Positions 34,499 to 43,094 of a stretch of 55,235 bases of DNA are shown here, one piece after another. This DNA is from an uncultured Bacteroidales bacterium (GTDB lineage: Bacteria; Bacteroidota; Bacteroidia; Bacteroidales; Bacteroidaceae). The stretch covers positions 1-55,235 of the forward strand of contig CACWFY010000021.1 of the NCBI GenBank assembly GCA_902760345.1, read 5' to 3'. A model generated the notes under the pieces. That model was not told the origin of the DNA. It saw nothing but the letters and a program-made list of their open reading frames with translations, and did no database searches. A program made the position numbers and the translations under genes. Position 1 is the stretch's first letter. Every line of letters starts with the position of its first letter.

Positions 34499-37400
34499 AT
34501 GAAACAGATTCATGAACTGATAGCCGACTATGCTGCAGAGACACCTCATAAAACGGCTCTGCAGGACCCATACGGCGAGATAAGTTACGAAGAACTGGAG
34601 GCAAAGAGTACCGCCACTTCTTGCAAGCTGACGGGCCTCGGTGTAAAACAGGGTAACGCTGTGGCGGTGTATGTTCCGTTTGTCAAAGAAATCATGCTTG
34701 GTGCCATTGCTGCCTTTCGTACTGGTTGTATCTTTGTCCCCTTTGACGGGGCCTACCCTGAAAAGCGTCTGGAGTATATGCTCGAAGACGCTGAGGCAGC
34801 AGCTATCCTAACTACGCGAGAGTTCTGGGAAAGCAAGAAGTTATATTTCCCTGAAGACAGAGTCCTTTTCCTCGATGAGGTAGAGCCAACCCATGAAACC
34901 TCAAACCTCAAACCTCAAACCTCAAACCTCTCAGAGAGTTCTCCCGCCATGCTGCTCTATACCTCCGGCACAACGGGCAAGCCTAAAGGTGTGCTACATA
35001 GCCACCGTATGCTGTTACATATTGCCGACTGTGCCAAGTTGCATCCCGATGCAGAGATGAATGCCAATACCCGTTCAGGCATCATGTCGAGCTTTCCTTT
35101 CGTAGCGACCATGATGTTTCTGATAGGGCCCCTGCTCCATGGTGGTACGGTATGCATTGCCCCTGAGGTTGCCCGCAAAGATATGGGTTTTCTCTACCAG
35201 TTCATCCAGGAAGCGAGGGTCACTCACATCTTTCTGCCTTCGGGTCTCGCTGCCATCATGGCCGAAGACTACGACCTGAAGGGAGTGTCTGTGTTTGCGG
35301 CAGGTGAGAAGCTGCGCAACTTCCGTCCTTGTTCGCCAGACAATATGCTGATAAATCTTTACGGCAGTACTGAGGTGTGCCCCATCATCTCTAAGAAGAT
35401 TCACGGCAACGAAGAGCGCATCCTGGTGGGTAAGCCTTATCAGAACACCAAGACTCGGATAGTCGACGACGGCCTACAGCCTGTCGGTTCAGGGGTTGCT
35501 GGAGAATTGATTGTCAGCAACGACTATATGTCGAGCGGTTACCATAAACTTCCCGAGCTGAGTGCTGAGAAATGGTTTATGCTTGATGGTGAACGGTGGT
35601 TTCATACTGGCGACAGGGCTGTGTGTACGGCTGATGGGGACATCGACATTTTAGGACGTACAGACAACATGGTGAAGCTGTCTGGTTTCCGTATAGAGAC
35701 CGGTGAGGTAGAGGCTCAGATTACCAAAGCCATCTCACAACTCACCCATCACCCATCACCCGACGTGGGTCAGGTGGTCGTGGTTGTTAAGAACATCAAC
35801 GGCATTGACCACCTGTCGTGCTATTATGAGGCGAAGCGTGAACTCGACAGGCGTGCAGTGACAGCGGAGATAGCCAACTATCTGGCTGAATATATGATAC
35901 CCGATGTCTGGGAACGAATGGATGCACTGCCGCGTAACCTCAACGGTAAGGTGATGCGTAATGAGTTGCCGAGTCCAAAGAGAGAGCGCAATATGACGGG
36001 TGTCATCGATAGTGAGGTGCTGTTCAGAGTATTGATGACAGCAGAAGACGTGTTAGCCGCTGACACCCACATCGGACCTGACGAGCGGTTTACCGATGTT
36101 GGCGGCACATCGCTTATCGCCATGAAATATGCTGTGGCACTCCGCGAACAGGGTATTAAGATTACTGGTAAGCAGATTCTGCAGTATAACACCTTCCGCA
36201 AGATAGCCGACGTGGCTGACGTGGCTTATGAGCAGCTATGGAGCCGCGAGGAGTATGAGAGCGTCGTGCGCGACTTTGCCACAAGGGGTGAGCATATTGA
36301 GAAAGTGTTGCCTATTGCCAACTGGCAGAACGAGATGTTGTTCCGACAGCTGATTTCGCCCGATTCACATAGCTACCGTAATGTGGTGTTCCTACAAGTC
36401 GACAGCATCATTAGTGAGGCTCATCTGCGCGAAGCCTTAGACATTGTAGCCCGTGAGAACGAGCAATTGCGGTCGGCCATCGTTTTTCATGGTATTCCTG
36501 TCATTCAGCAAGTCATCACCGACCGCAAGATTCCCCTTGAAATGGTAGAGGCGCCAGTTTATGACAGTCATACGCTGGGCAGGGTGCGCGATGCCTTGTA
36601 TAATGCACCCATCGACCTGCAATTCTGCTCGATGATGAAGATAGTATGCCTGCACGCCAAGCAGCATAGTTTTCTCTATGTGCTGACCCATCATATTGCC
36701 GTGAGCCAACAGCAACTAAGACAATATTTGTTGCGGCTGATGCAGGTATTGGCAAACCATTATCCTAATGATGTCTCTATTAGCGACTGGATGAAGATGC
36801 TGGAGTTTGGAATGCAGGAAGACCAGCCCACGAAACCTCAAACCTCAAACTTCAAACTTCAAACCTCTCAGAAAGAGATATGCGTCTATTCGTCCTTGGC
36901 GACGGGTCCTAAAATGGTATTCGTACATACAGCCAATACTGGCAGCGACGCGTACTACCAGTTGGCAGACAGGATAGGCGATAGGGTTTCTTTCGCTGTC
37001 ATCGAGCCGTACAACCTGTACCATCCAGACGATGTGCGTCATGGCATCAAGGCTATTGCCTCGAACTATATCCGCATTCTCAAAGAGTATCAGCCCGAAG
37101 GACCGTATATCCTCGGCGGATGGTGTTACGGTGGTGTCGTGGCCCACGAAATGGCCTGTCAGCTGCGGGCATCAGGAGAGGATGTCAAGCATCTCATCAT
37201 GCTCGACTCCCATGCATTGGGCGATAACACCCTTCGTGAGATGTCGAAGGGGATGCTCTCTGAAATCAATGTAGCCTATTTCGAGATGTGTCCGTTGTTT
37301 GCAGAACTCAGAGAGGCGGGCATGCTGGAGGCTATGGTCAGGAATGCCGCCAACGTCGCTGAAGACTTGACACACCACAGCCCCTCGTTCTTCGATGGCC

Positions 37401-37612
37401 ATGTGACTTACTTCAAGCCCAACCAGATTCCTGCCGGAGTGACAGGCGACAATCGCCGTTATTGGGAAAAGATGATGGAGTTTGAGGCAGGTAATTACGA
37501 GAACTATTGCAACAAGCAGAAGCTGCATATCGTGCATACCCCGCACGAGCACGACCTGATGATGGACGATGCCTCGTTGGAGATTATTGTTCCAGAGTTG
37601 CTGCGCTGTTGA
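34499..37612 (+). CDS. Nonribosomal peptide synthetase-like protein A-T-(half C)-TE
   Basis: A 1037-aa protein starting 11 nt after the reductase-type synthetase. The A domain (about 1-480; YTSGTTGKPKG near 154, NGKVMR near 490) aligns by eye to code VAMGFALPIK: Val replaces Asp235, which normally binds the alpha-amino group, so the substrate may be a keto, hydroxy or other amine-free acid. The T domain has GGTSLI near 535. Next comes only the N-terminal lobe of a condensation domain (about 590-760), whose HHxxxDG reads HHIAVSQ, losing the DG. The thioesterase (about 785-1037) has GWCYGG near 874, Cys in place of the usual Ser, with a late His in HEHDLM near 1016. Three short repeat arrays lie in linkers. 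The last 29 bp overlap the convergent murQ. Confidence 0.9.
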   Translation: MKQIHELIADYAAETPHKTALQDPYGEISYEELEAKSTATSCKLTGLGVKQGNAVAVYVPFVKEIMLGAIAAFRTGCIFVPFDGAYPEKRLEYMLEDAEAAAILTTREFWESKKLYFPEDRVLFLDEVEPTHETSNLKPQTSNLSESSPAMLLYTSGTTGKPKGVLHSHRMLLHIADCAKLHPDAEMNANTRSGIMSSFPFVATMMFLIGPLLHGGTVCIAPEVARKDMGFLYQFIQEARVTHIFLPSGLAAIMAEDYDLKGVSVFAAGEKLRNFRPCSPDNMLINLYGSTEVCPIISKKIHGNEERILVGKPYQNTKTRIVDDGLQPVGSGVAGELIVSNDYMSSGYHKLPELSAEKWFMLDGERWFHTGDRAVCTADGDIDILGRTDNMVKLSGFRIETGEVEAQITKAISQLTHHPSPDVGQVVVVVKNINGIDHLSCYYEAKRELDRRAVTAEIANYLAEYMIPDVWERMDALPRNLNGKVMRNELPSPKRERNMTGVIDSEVLFRVLMTAEDVLAADTHIGPDERFTDVGGTSLIAMKYAVALREQGIKITGKQILQYNTFRKIADVADVAYEQLWSREEYESVVRDFATRGEHIEKVLPIANWQNEMLFRQLISPDSHSYRNVVFLQVDSIISEAHLREALDIVARENEQLRSAIVFHGIPVIQQVITDRKIPLEMVEAPVYDSHTLGRVRDALYNAPIDLQFCSMMKIVCLHAKQHSFLYVLTHHIAVSQQQLRQYLLRLMQVLANHYPNDVSISDWMKMLEFGMQEDQPTKPQTSNFKLQTSQKEICVYSSLATGPKMVFVHTANTGSDAYYQLADRIGDRVSFAVIEPYNLYHPDDVRHGIKAIASNYIRILKEYQPEGPYILGGWCYGGVVAHEMACQLRASGEDVKHLIMLDSHALGDNTLREMSKGMLSEINVAYFEMCPLFAELREAGMLEAMVRNAANVAEDLTHHSPSFFDGHVTYFKPNQIPAGVTGDNRRYWEKMMEFEAGNYENYCNKQKLHIVHTPHEHDLMMDDASLEIIVPELLRC
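34896..34930. repeat. 7-bp tandem repeat (AAACCTC x5) in the NRPS-like A domain
   Basis: Five perfect AAACCTC units encoding ETSNLKPQTSNLS just before the YTSGTTG core motif. Confidence 0.95.
35741..35761. repeat. 7-bp tandem repeat (ATCACCC) in the NRPS-like A domain
   Basis: CTCACCC, ATCACCC, ATCACCC encode LTHHPSP in the small C-terminal subdomain of the A domain. Confidence 0.8.
36833..36867. repeat. 7-bp tandem repeat (AAACCTC/AAACTTC x5) between half C and TE
   Basis: AAACCTC x2, AAACTTC x2, AAACCTC in direct tandem encode KPQTSNFKLQTS, exactly at the junction of the truncated condensation domain and the thioesterase. Confidence 0.93.
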
Positions 37613-38396
37613 CGCTGCCGGCTGACAGCAGGCGTTGCTGAGCTTCTTCGTAATCCAGGCCTAACAAGTCCTGCAGCATACGCGTGCCGCGATCTATCAG
37701 CTTGTCGTTGGTTAGTTGCATGTTTACCATGCGGTTGCCTCGAACTCGCCCCAGGCGAATCATCAGCGATGTGGAGATCATGTTGAGCACCATCTTCTGT
37801 GCTGTACCACTCTTCATACGGCTGGAGCCTGTCACAAACTCAGGGCCTACGATAGTTTCGATAGGAAACTCAGCTTCGTCAGCTAAAGGAGTATGGGGAT
37901 TGCTGGTGATGCAACCCGTCAGCAACCCATGCTGGCGAGCCTGATGGATGGCACCAATGACGTAGGGCGTAGTACCTGAAGCGGCTATGCCTAATACGGT
38001 GTCGTTGGGCGTGGGGTCATACCGTTGCAGGTCTTTCCATCCCTGTTCAACTCTGTCTTCAGCACGTTCTACAGCATGACGCAGTGCCCTGTCACCACCG
38101 GCAATGATGCCTATCACCCGTGTTTCCGACACGCCAAAGGTTGGGGGCAGTTCGCTGGCGTCGAGCACACCCAGTCGGCCGCTGGTACCCGCACCGACAT
38201 AAAACAGGCGCCCTCCTTGTTTCATGCGTGCTTCCACCGCTTCGACAAAGGGCATTATCTGGGCTATTGCCTCGCTGACAGCCTCGGCCACGTGATGGTC
38301 TTCTTCGTTGATATGCTGCAGTAGCTCACCTACTGACATCTTCTCCAGATGGTCAAAGTGCGAAGGTTGTTCTGTTATCTTCTTTTTGATGTTCAC
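37584..38396 (-). CDS. murQ: N-acetylmuramic acid 6-phosphate etherase
   Basis: A 270-aa SIS-domain enzyme of cell-wall recycling that cleaves the lactyl ether of MurNAc 6-phosphate to give GlcNAc 6-phosphate and D-lactate. Signatures: ITEQPSHFDHLEKMSV at the N-terminus, FYVGAGTSGRLGVLDASE (phosphosugar site) near residue 60, IIAGGDRA, and GPEFVTGSSRMKSGTAQK near residue 200. The long upstream extension to 38639 is not family-like; the GTG at 38396 gives VNIKKKITEQPS and lies 5 nt from a consensus -7 box. The 3' end overlaps the NRPS-like gene on the opposite strand by 29 bp. Confidence 0.93.
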   Translation of the reverse strand: MNIKKKITEQPSHFDHLEKMSVGELLQHINEEDHHVAEAVSEAIAQIMPFVEAVEARMKQGGRLFYVGAGTSGRLGVLDASELPPTFGVSETRVIGIIAGGDRALRHAVERAEDRVEQGWKDLQRYDPTPNDTVLGIAASGTTPYVIGAIHQARQHGLLTGCITSNPHTPLADEAEFPIETIVGPEFVTGSSRMKSGTAQKMVLNMISTSLMIRLGRVRGNRMVNMQLTNDKLIDRGTRMLQDLLGLDYEEAQQRLLSAGSVNSAATLEQ

Positions 38397-38401
38397 GGCT
38401 G

Positions 38402-38409
38402 CAAAATTA
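38402..38409 (-). promoter_or_regulatory. -7 promoter box next to the murQ start
   Basis: Minus-strand TAATTTTG, fitting TAnnTTTG, 5 nt before the GTG start, suggesting a leaderless or near-leaderless mRNA. Confidence 0.55.
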
Positions 38410-38453
38410 CAGAAAATATGCTTATGATGTATGGGAAATCCTATTTTTTTAAT

Positions 38454-38461
38454 TAACTTTG
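38454..38461 (+). promoter_or_regulatory. -7 promoter box of the DUF4421-like gene
   Basis: TAACTTTG, a perfect TAnnTTTG, 23 nt before the ATG at 38485. It diverges from the murQ box. Confidence 0.6.
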
Positions 38462-38484
38462 CAGAAAAATCTAACGACAGATAC

Positions 38485-39654
38485 ATGACAAGGTTATGGA
38501 TACTCGCCACGGCAGTACTCTTTTCGACGGTACAGCCAGCGGCAGCACAGACGGCTGAAAAGCCCCGTGGAGTGGCAGGTTTGTTCAGTAAGTTGGGCTC
38601 CCTGCTCGACACGATGGCTGTCAAGGGTGTTGACCGCAACTATATTGAGGCTCCCAAGCATCCGTGGCAGGTCATTCTGAAAGGAAACATCAACCAGTCG
38701 GTATTGAAGCTCGACTCGAAGGTGGATGCCAGCTCGATGTTTACGGATGTCGTTAGCGATTTGTTCTGGGAGCCGACCATCAAGACCGACCCTTCGACTT
38801 ATGCAGGTGTATGGGCTGGCTATCGCGGCTATGGTATCGGCTATTCGTGGAATGTTGGAGGCGACAAGGGTAGCATATTGACCTTTGGTGCCACAGGCGG
38901 TTCCTATGGTGTCAACCTGCGCATACATACCTTTTGGAACGATGAGCCTGAAGTACATTATGCCGGCTCGTTTATCCTTGATGATGCCTCTGCACAGCCA
39001 ACCTATGTGTCACAAACGGCAAAGGTGCCTTTAGAGAGGCCCGTCAGAACACGTACAGTGCTGTGTGATGCCTACTACATGTTTAATGGCAAGCGCTTTT
39101 CCTATGCTGCTGCCTATGACCAGTCAGTCATTCAGAAACGCTCGGCAGGTTCATTGATGGCAGGCGCCCTGTTCTATTACTCACATGTTAACTATGCCGA
39201 AGACGAGAATGCCGATTTCATTCTGCTGATGGACAATATTGGGCGTATCAAGCAGTGGCAGGTCAGTCTGGGTGCAGGTTATGCCTATAATCTGGTGCCC
39301 TGCAAGGGACTGCTCATCAGTGCGATGGCCATGCCCATGCTGACGGTATACGACCGCTATAAGACGTGGCGTTTCGATTCTAATTACAGGGAAATGGCGC
39401 TCGACAATATCGCTCATGATGATGACGACCTGCCTCAGAGTGAGTGGCGGCTGAAAGACGAACCGCTGTCAGTCTCTGACAACCACAGTCGTCTCACGCT
39501 GAATGTCGATGCCCGTCTGTCGCTGACCTACCAGTGGAAGCGCTTCTTTATCAACGCCTTTGGACAGTACAGCCGCTTCCGCTATAAGGACGGAGCCGTG
39601 AAAGGCACGCTCAGCGACTGGTATATCAATGCTGCCCTTGGCGTCAGGTTTTAA
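38485..39654 (+). CDS. DUF4421-like outer-membrane beta-barrel protein
   Basis: A 389-aa exported protein. A signal peptide (MTRLWILATAVLFSTVQPAAAQ) is followed by alternating amphipathic strands (WQVILKGNINQSVLKLDS, GYGIGYSWNVGG, FFINAFGQYSRF) and ends with Phe (ALGVRF), the mark of barrels inserted by the BAM machinery. It resembles the DUF4421 family, whose function is unknown. ATG 38485 starts exactly at the signal peptide. The symporter gene starts 17 nt later, so the two may be co-transcribed. Confidence 0.8.
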   Translation: MTRLWILATAVLFSTVQPAAAQTAEKPRGVAGLFSKLGSLLDTMAVKGVDRNYIEAPKHPWQVILKGNINQSVLKLDSKVDASSMFTDVVSDLFWEPTIKTDPSTYAGVWAGYRGYGIGYSWNVGGDKGSILTFGATGGSYGVNLRIHTFWNDEPEVHYAGSFILDDASAQPTYVSQTAKVPLERPVRTRTVLCDAYYMFNGKRFSYAAAYDQSVIQKRSAGSLMAGALFYYSHVNYAEDENADFILLMDNIGRIKQWQVSLGAGYAYNLVPCKGLLISAMAMPMLTVYDRYKTWRFDSNYREMALDNIAHDDDDLPQSEWRLKDEPLSVSDNHSRLTLNVDARLSLTYQWKRFFINAFGQYSRFRYKDGAVKGTLSDWYINAALGVRF

Positions 39655-39671
39655 TATAACGAACAAACACG

Positions 39672-41099
39672 ATGAACGAACTGATAACGAGCATCAACGA
39701 TGCGGTGTGGGGCTATGTGCTGATCTTCGCACTGGTGGGCTGTGGCATTTGGTTTACCATTAAGACCCGTTTTGTGCAGTTTCGCATGGTGGGCGAGATG
39801 TTGAGGCTGTTGACAGACTCAGCAGTAGATACCGTTGGAGAGCAGGTCAAGGAGCAACAAGCTGGCGGCAAGAGTAAGCATATCTCGTCGTTCCAGGCTT
39901 TTGCCGTCTCTGTCGCTACCCGTGTGGGCACAGGCAATCTGGCAGGTGTAGCGTCTGCTATTGCCATCGGCGGCCCTGGCGCAGTATTCTGGATGTGGGT
40001 CATCGCCCTCATCGGCTCGGCTACGGCCTTTGTCGAGTCGACACTGGCACAGTTGTTCAAGCAAAAACATAAAGACTCGTTCATTGGCGGTCCGGCCTAT
40101 TATATTCAGCGCGGCCTGCATCAGCGGTGGATGGCTATCACGTTTGCCGTGCTGATCACCTGTCAGTTCGGTCTTTCCAACAACTCCATCCAGGCCAACA
40201 CTATCTGTGGTGCCATGCAGGAGGCCTTCGGCTGGTCGCCTGTATGGGTGGGAGGCCTGTTGGCGGCCTTGGGGCTGTTTATCGTCTTTGGCGGTATTCA
40301 GCGCATTGCCCAGGTCAGTGCGGTATTAGTGCCCGTAATGGCTATCGGCTATGTAGTATTGGCCATCTTTATCATTGTGATGAACATAGGCCTGATACCC
40401 CACGTCTTCAAACTTATAGTGCTCGATGCCTTTGGCATCCAGCAGATAGCGGGTGGTGGTATTGGTGCCACCATAATGAATGGTGTAAAGAGAGGTCTCT
40501 TCTCCAACGAGGCGGGCGAGGGTAGTGCGCCAAACGTGGCGGCGACAGCAGCTGTCTCACATCCCGTCAAACAGGGGCTTATCCAGGCGCTGGGCGTTTT
40601 TACTGATACGTTGCTGGTATGCTCATGTACCGCTTTTATTATTCTGATTAGTGGCCTTTACAGTGTGCCTGAGCTTAATGGCATTGCCCTGACGCAGTCG
40701 GCTTTGCAGTCGGAGGTGGGCAGTGCTGGTCCAGTCTTTGTCGCTGTTGCCATTTTTCTGTTTGCCTTCTCCAGCATCATTGGCAACTACTATTATGGTG
40801 AGGCAAACATTCGTTTCATCACGTCCAACACCAAGGTGATGACCGTCTATCGTATCTGCTCGGCAGGTGTGATGGTGGTCTTCGGAGCTTTGGCCAGTTT
40901 TGAGCTGGTGTGGAATATTGTCGACTTCTTCATGGCTTTCCTGACGGCCTGCAACCTGATAGCTATCGTGCTGTTGGGGCGCTATGCCTTCCGTCTGCTT
41001 GACGACTATCGTAGTCAGAAGCGTCAGGGCATCAAGGAGCCGACCTTTCATCGCCATCAGCTGCCAGAGTTGGAAGACGAGCTGGAGTGTTGGGATTAG
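39672..41099 (+). CDS. Alanine/glycine:cation symporter (AGCS family)
   Basis: A 475-aa inner-membrane symporter that takes up alanine or glycine with Na+ or H+. Family features: ISSFQAFAVSVATRVGTGNLAGVASAIAIGG-like first half (the VGTGNLAGVA motif near residue 90), GGPAYYIQRGL near residue 138 and GVKRGLFSNEAGEGSAPNVAA near residue 275. About 11 membrane spans are visible. It ends 1 nt before the convergent histidine kinase gene, with no room for a terminator. Confidence 0.93.
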   Translation: MNELITSINDAVWGYVLIFALVGCGIWFTIKTRFVQFRMVGEMLRLLTDSAVDTVGEQVKEQQAGGKSKHISSFQAFAVSVATRVGTGNLAGVASAIAIGGPGAVFWMWVIALIGSATAFVESTLAQLFKQKHKDSFIGGPAYYIQRGLHQRWMAITFAVLITCQFGLSNNSIQANTICGAMQEAFGWSPVWVGGLLAALGLFIVFGGIQRIAQVSAVLVPVMAIGYVVLAIFIIVMNIGLIPHVFKLIVLDAFGIQQIAGGGIGATIMNGVKRGLFSNEAGEGSAPNVAATAAVSHPVKQGLIQALGVFTDTLLVCSCTAFIILISGLYSVPELNGIALTQSALQSEVGSAGPVFVAVAIFLFAFSSIIGNYYYGEANIRFITSNTKVMTVYRICSAGVMVVFGALASFELVWNIVDFFMAFLTACNLIAIVLLGRYAFRLLDDYRSQKRQGIKEPTFHRHQLPELEDELECWD

Positions 41100-43094
41100 C
41101 TATACGGGTAGTGTCATCACGAAGCGGGCACCCTGGGTGTAGCTGGTGTCGAGCACCACGTCGCCACCCAGTCGGCGGCAGATGCTGCGTGCTACGGTGA
41201 GTCCGATGCCAGTGCCTATCTCGTATTCGTTCAGCTGTACAAATTCCTCGAAGATGTGTTCTGCCTCGCTGGCAGGGATGCCGATACCCGTGTCTTCGAC
41301 GGTATAGCAGACCGTCGCGCCGTGCTGCTGTATGCGCAGGGTGATGGTGCCTTCGTGGGTAAACCGCTCGGCATTGTCGAGTAGCAGTACGAGGGCGCGT
41401 GAGGCCGCCTGCAGGCTGGTTTTCAGCATCAGCTTGTCGACGTCGCCTACGGTTTGCAGGTCAACGGGCAGCGTCAGCCGCGCGTTGGCATTCATGGTGC
41501 TGATGGCCTCGGCGGCAATGTGTATGGCCTTTGTCGTGTCGTTTCGTTCGATGACGGTCTTGCTGCTGACGTCGCTCAGCTCGAGCATCTTGTTGACCAG
41601 TTCGGTGATGCGGTTGGTGTTGTCAATAATCTTCTGGTTGATATCGCGTCGGGTCTCCTCGTTCAGCGTCATGTTGGGCGAGGTGAGTATCTGGGTGAAG
41701 CCCGAGAGGATGTTCAGCGGGGTGCGTATCTCGTGGGAAATCTGTTGGATGAACGATGTCTTCATGCGCGACGACTCCTTGGTGCGCTCGTTGGCAATCT
41801 CCAGTTTACAGTAGGCCGACTCCAGGCGCATGGCTGCCTGATGGCGGAAATAGATGATGAGTCCGAAGCAGAAGATGACCAGCACCAGGGTGAGTATGGT
41901 GGCCATATAGCGCTGGCGCACCATGTCGGCCTTCTGCTCCACGATTTCCCGCTCCTTCTGTTGGGTGTTGTAGATGGTGGTCAGCTCCAGGGCGGCATCA
42001 CGTTGCATGAGGATGATGGCCGAGTCCAGCTCGTCGCAGATCTGCCGGCTGACAGCCATCGCAGCCTCCATACGCCGGGCACCCATATTGGCACGATATT
42101 TCGGCAACAGATAGTGTTGGATGATGTCCATCGATGCCGAGACGCCATACTGCTTCATCTGCTGGTCCAGCACCTCAAAGTTGCGTGCGGCCTCGTCCCA
42201 GCGTTCAGCAGCCATCAGGTAGTTGATAGCCTCCAGCTTTCCTTCATTGGTCTGGGCGTAGTGCGACATCATCGCCTCGCTATATAGATGTTCGGCCTCG
42301 CTGTGATTGCCCAGTCCCTCCAGAGCACTGGCCTGATAGATATTCAGGCGGGCCTGCTGTTTGTCGAGGAAGACAGGATCAGAATTGGGTAGCTGGCGAT
42401 AGTAGTCGAGCAGCTCCTGAAACTTCATCGTCCACTTGTGGGCATCCTCAAAGCGGTTCAGCTGCAGGTAGTTTTCCGTGATGGTGATAACGCCTGCGAT
42501 AGCCGTGGTGAAGTTGCTCCGTGTGGGGGTCTCCTCGGTGATGTTATAGAACAGGGCGTAGGCCTTGTTGAAGTTCTCTTCGGCTTCCGCAGGACTACCC
42601 AGCTTCATCTGACAGCAGCCGACGGCAGCCTGCAGATAGGCATAGTCGCTGTTTTGCTGGTAGTCGGCCTTAGCCATCTTGTCGAGGGCAGGGACAGCCA
42701 CCTTCATCGTAGCCTCGTACTCTCCTTTCAACAGCAGGGCACCGGCCAGTCGGTTGGCCGACTTGGCGTAGTATACCAGTCCTTCATGGTTGTGAACCTC
42801 GGCGCTGACGGCCTGTTTCCAGTACTTCTCCGACAGTCGCATCAGGCGTTGGCGCGAATAGACGTAGCCACGCCAGTAGTCGGCCTGGATATCGGTGATG
42901 TGTCCTGACTTCTGCAGGCGGTCGGCCAACGCTAACAGCCTGTCGTAGTCGTGGCCCTTATGGGCCGCACTGATGAGGCTGTCGGCCTTGACACTACTGT
43001 CGGGCTTCTGCCGATGGTCGCCACACGACAGCAGCAACAGTGCCATCAGTGCGGTCAACAGCATGAGGTTCAGTCGTCGTAGCGTTCTTGTCAT
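41100..43094 (-). CDS. TPR-containing membrane histidine kinase
   Basis: A 664-aa sensor. The N-terminus resembles a lipoprotein signal (LMALLLLSCGD). The outer region (about 35-380) is a string of tetratricopeptide-like helices. A transmembrane helix lies near 393-413 (ATILTLVLVIFCFGLIIYF), then a HisKA domain with the phospho-acceptor in ISHEIRTPLN near residue 457 and an ATPase domain with the N box LLLDNAERF, G1 DTGIGIP and G2 GTGIGLT. There is no receiver domain and no response regulator in the window, so its partner is elsewhere. It overlaps the upstream membrane-protein gene by 4 nt. Confidence 0.9.
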   Translation of the reverse strand: MTRTLRRLNLMLLTALMALLLLSCGDHRQKPDSSVKADSLISAAHKGHDYDRLLALADRLQKSGHITDIQADYWRGYVYSRQRLMRLSEKYWKQAVSAEVHNHEGLVYYAKSANRLAGALLLKGEYEATMKVAVPALDKMAKADYQQNSDYAYLQAAVGCCQMKLGSPAEAEENFNKAYALFYNITEETPTRSNFTTAIAGVITITENYLQLNRFEDAHKWTMKFQELLDYYRQLPNSDPVFLDKQQARLNIYQASALEGLGNHSEAEHLYSEAMMSHYAQTNEGKLEAINYLMAAERWDEAARNFEVLDQQMKQYGVSASMDIIQHYLLPKYRANMGARRMEAAMAVSRQICDELDSAIILMQRDAALELTTIYNTQQKEREIVEQKADMVRQRYMATILTLVLVIFCFGLIIYFRHQAAMRLESAYCKLEIANERTKESSRMKTSFIQQISHEIRTPLNILSGFTQILTSPNMTLNEETRRDINQKIIDNTNRITELVNKMLELSDVSSKTVIERNDTTKAIHIAAEAISTMNANARLTLPVDLQTVGDVDKLMLKTSLQAASRALVLLLDNAERFTHEGTITLRIQQHGATVCYTVEDTGIGIPASEAEHIFEEFVQLNEYEIGTGIGLTVARSICRRLGGDVVLDTSYTQGARFVMTLPV

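Noticed and set aside
25407-37612. Phosphopantetheinyl transferase within the cluster
   Set aside because: No frame in the window shows the Sfp or AcpS motifs; carrier activation must come from a gene elsewhere.
38397-38639. N-terminal extension of MurQ
   Set aside because: Family sequence begins at ITEQPS; the extension covers two promoters and the start of the divergent DUF4421-like gene.
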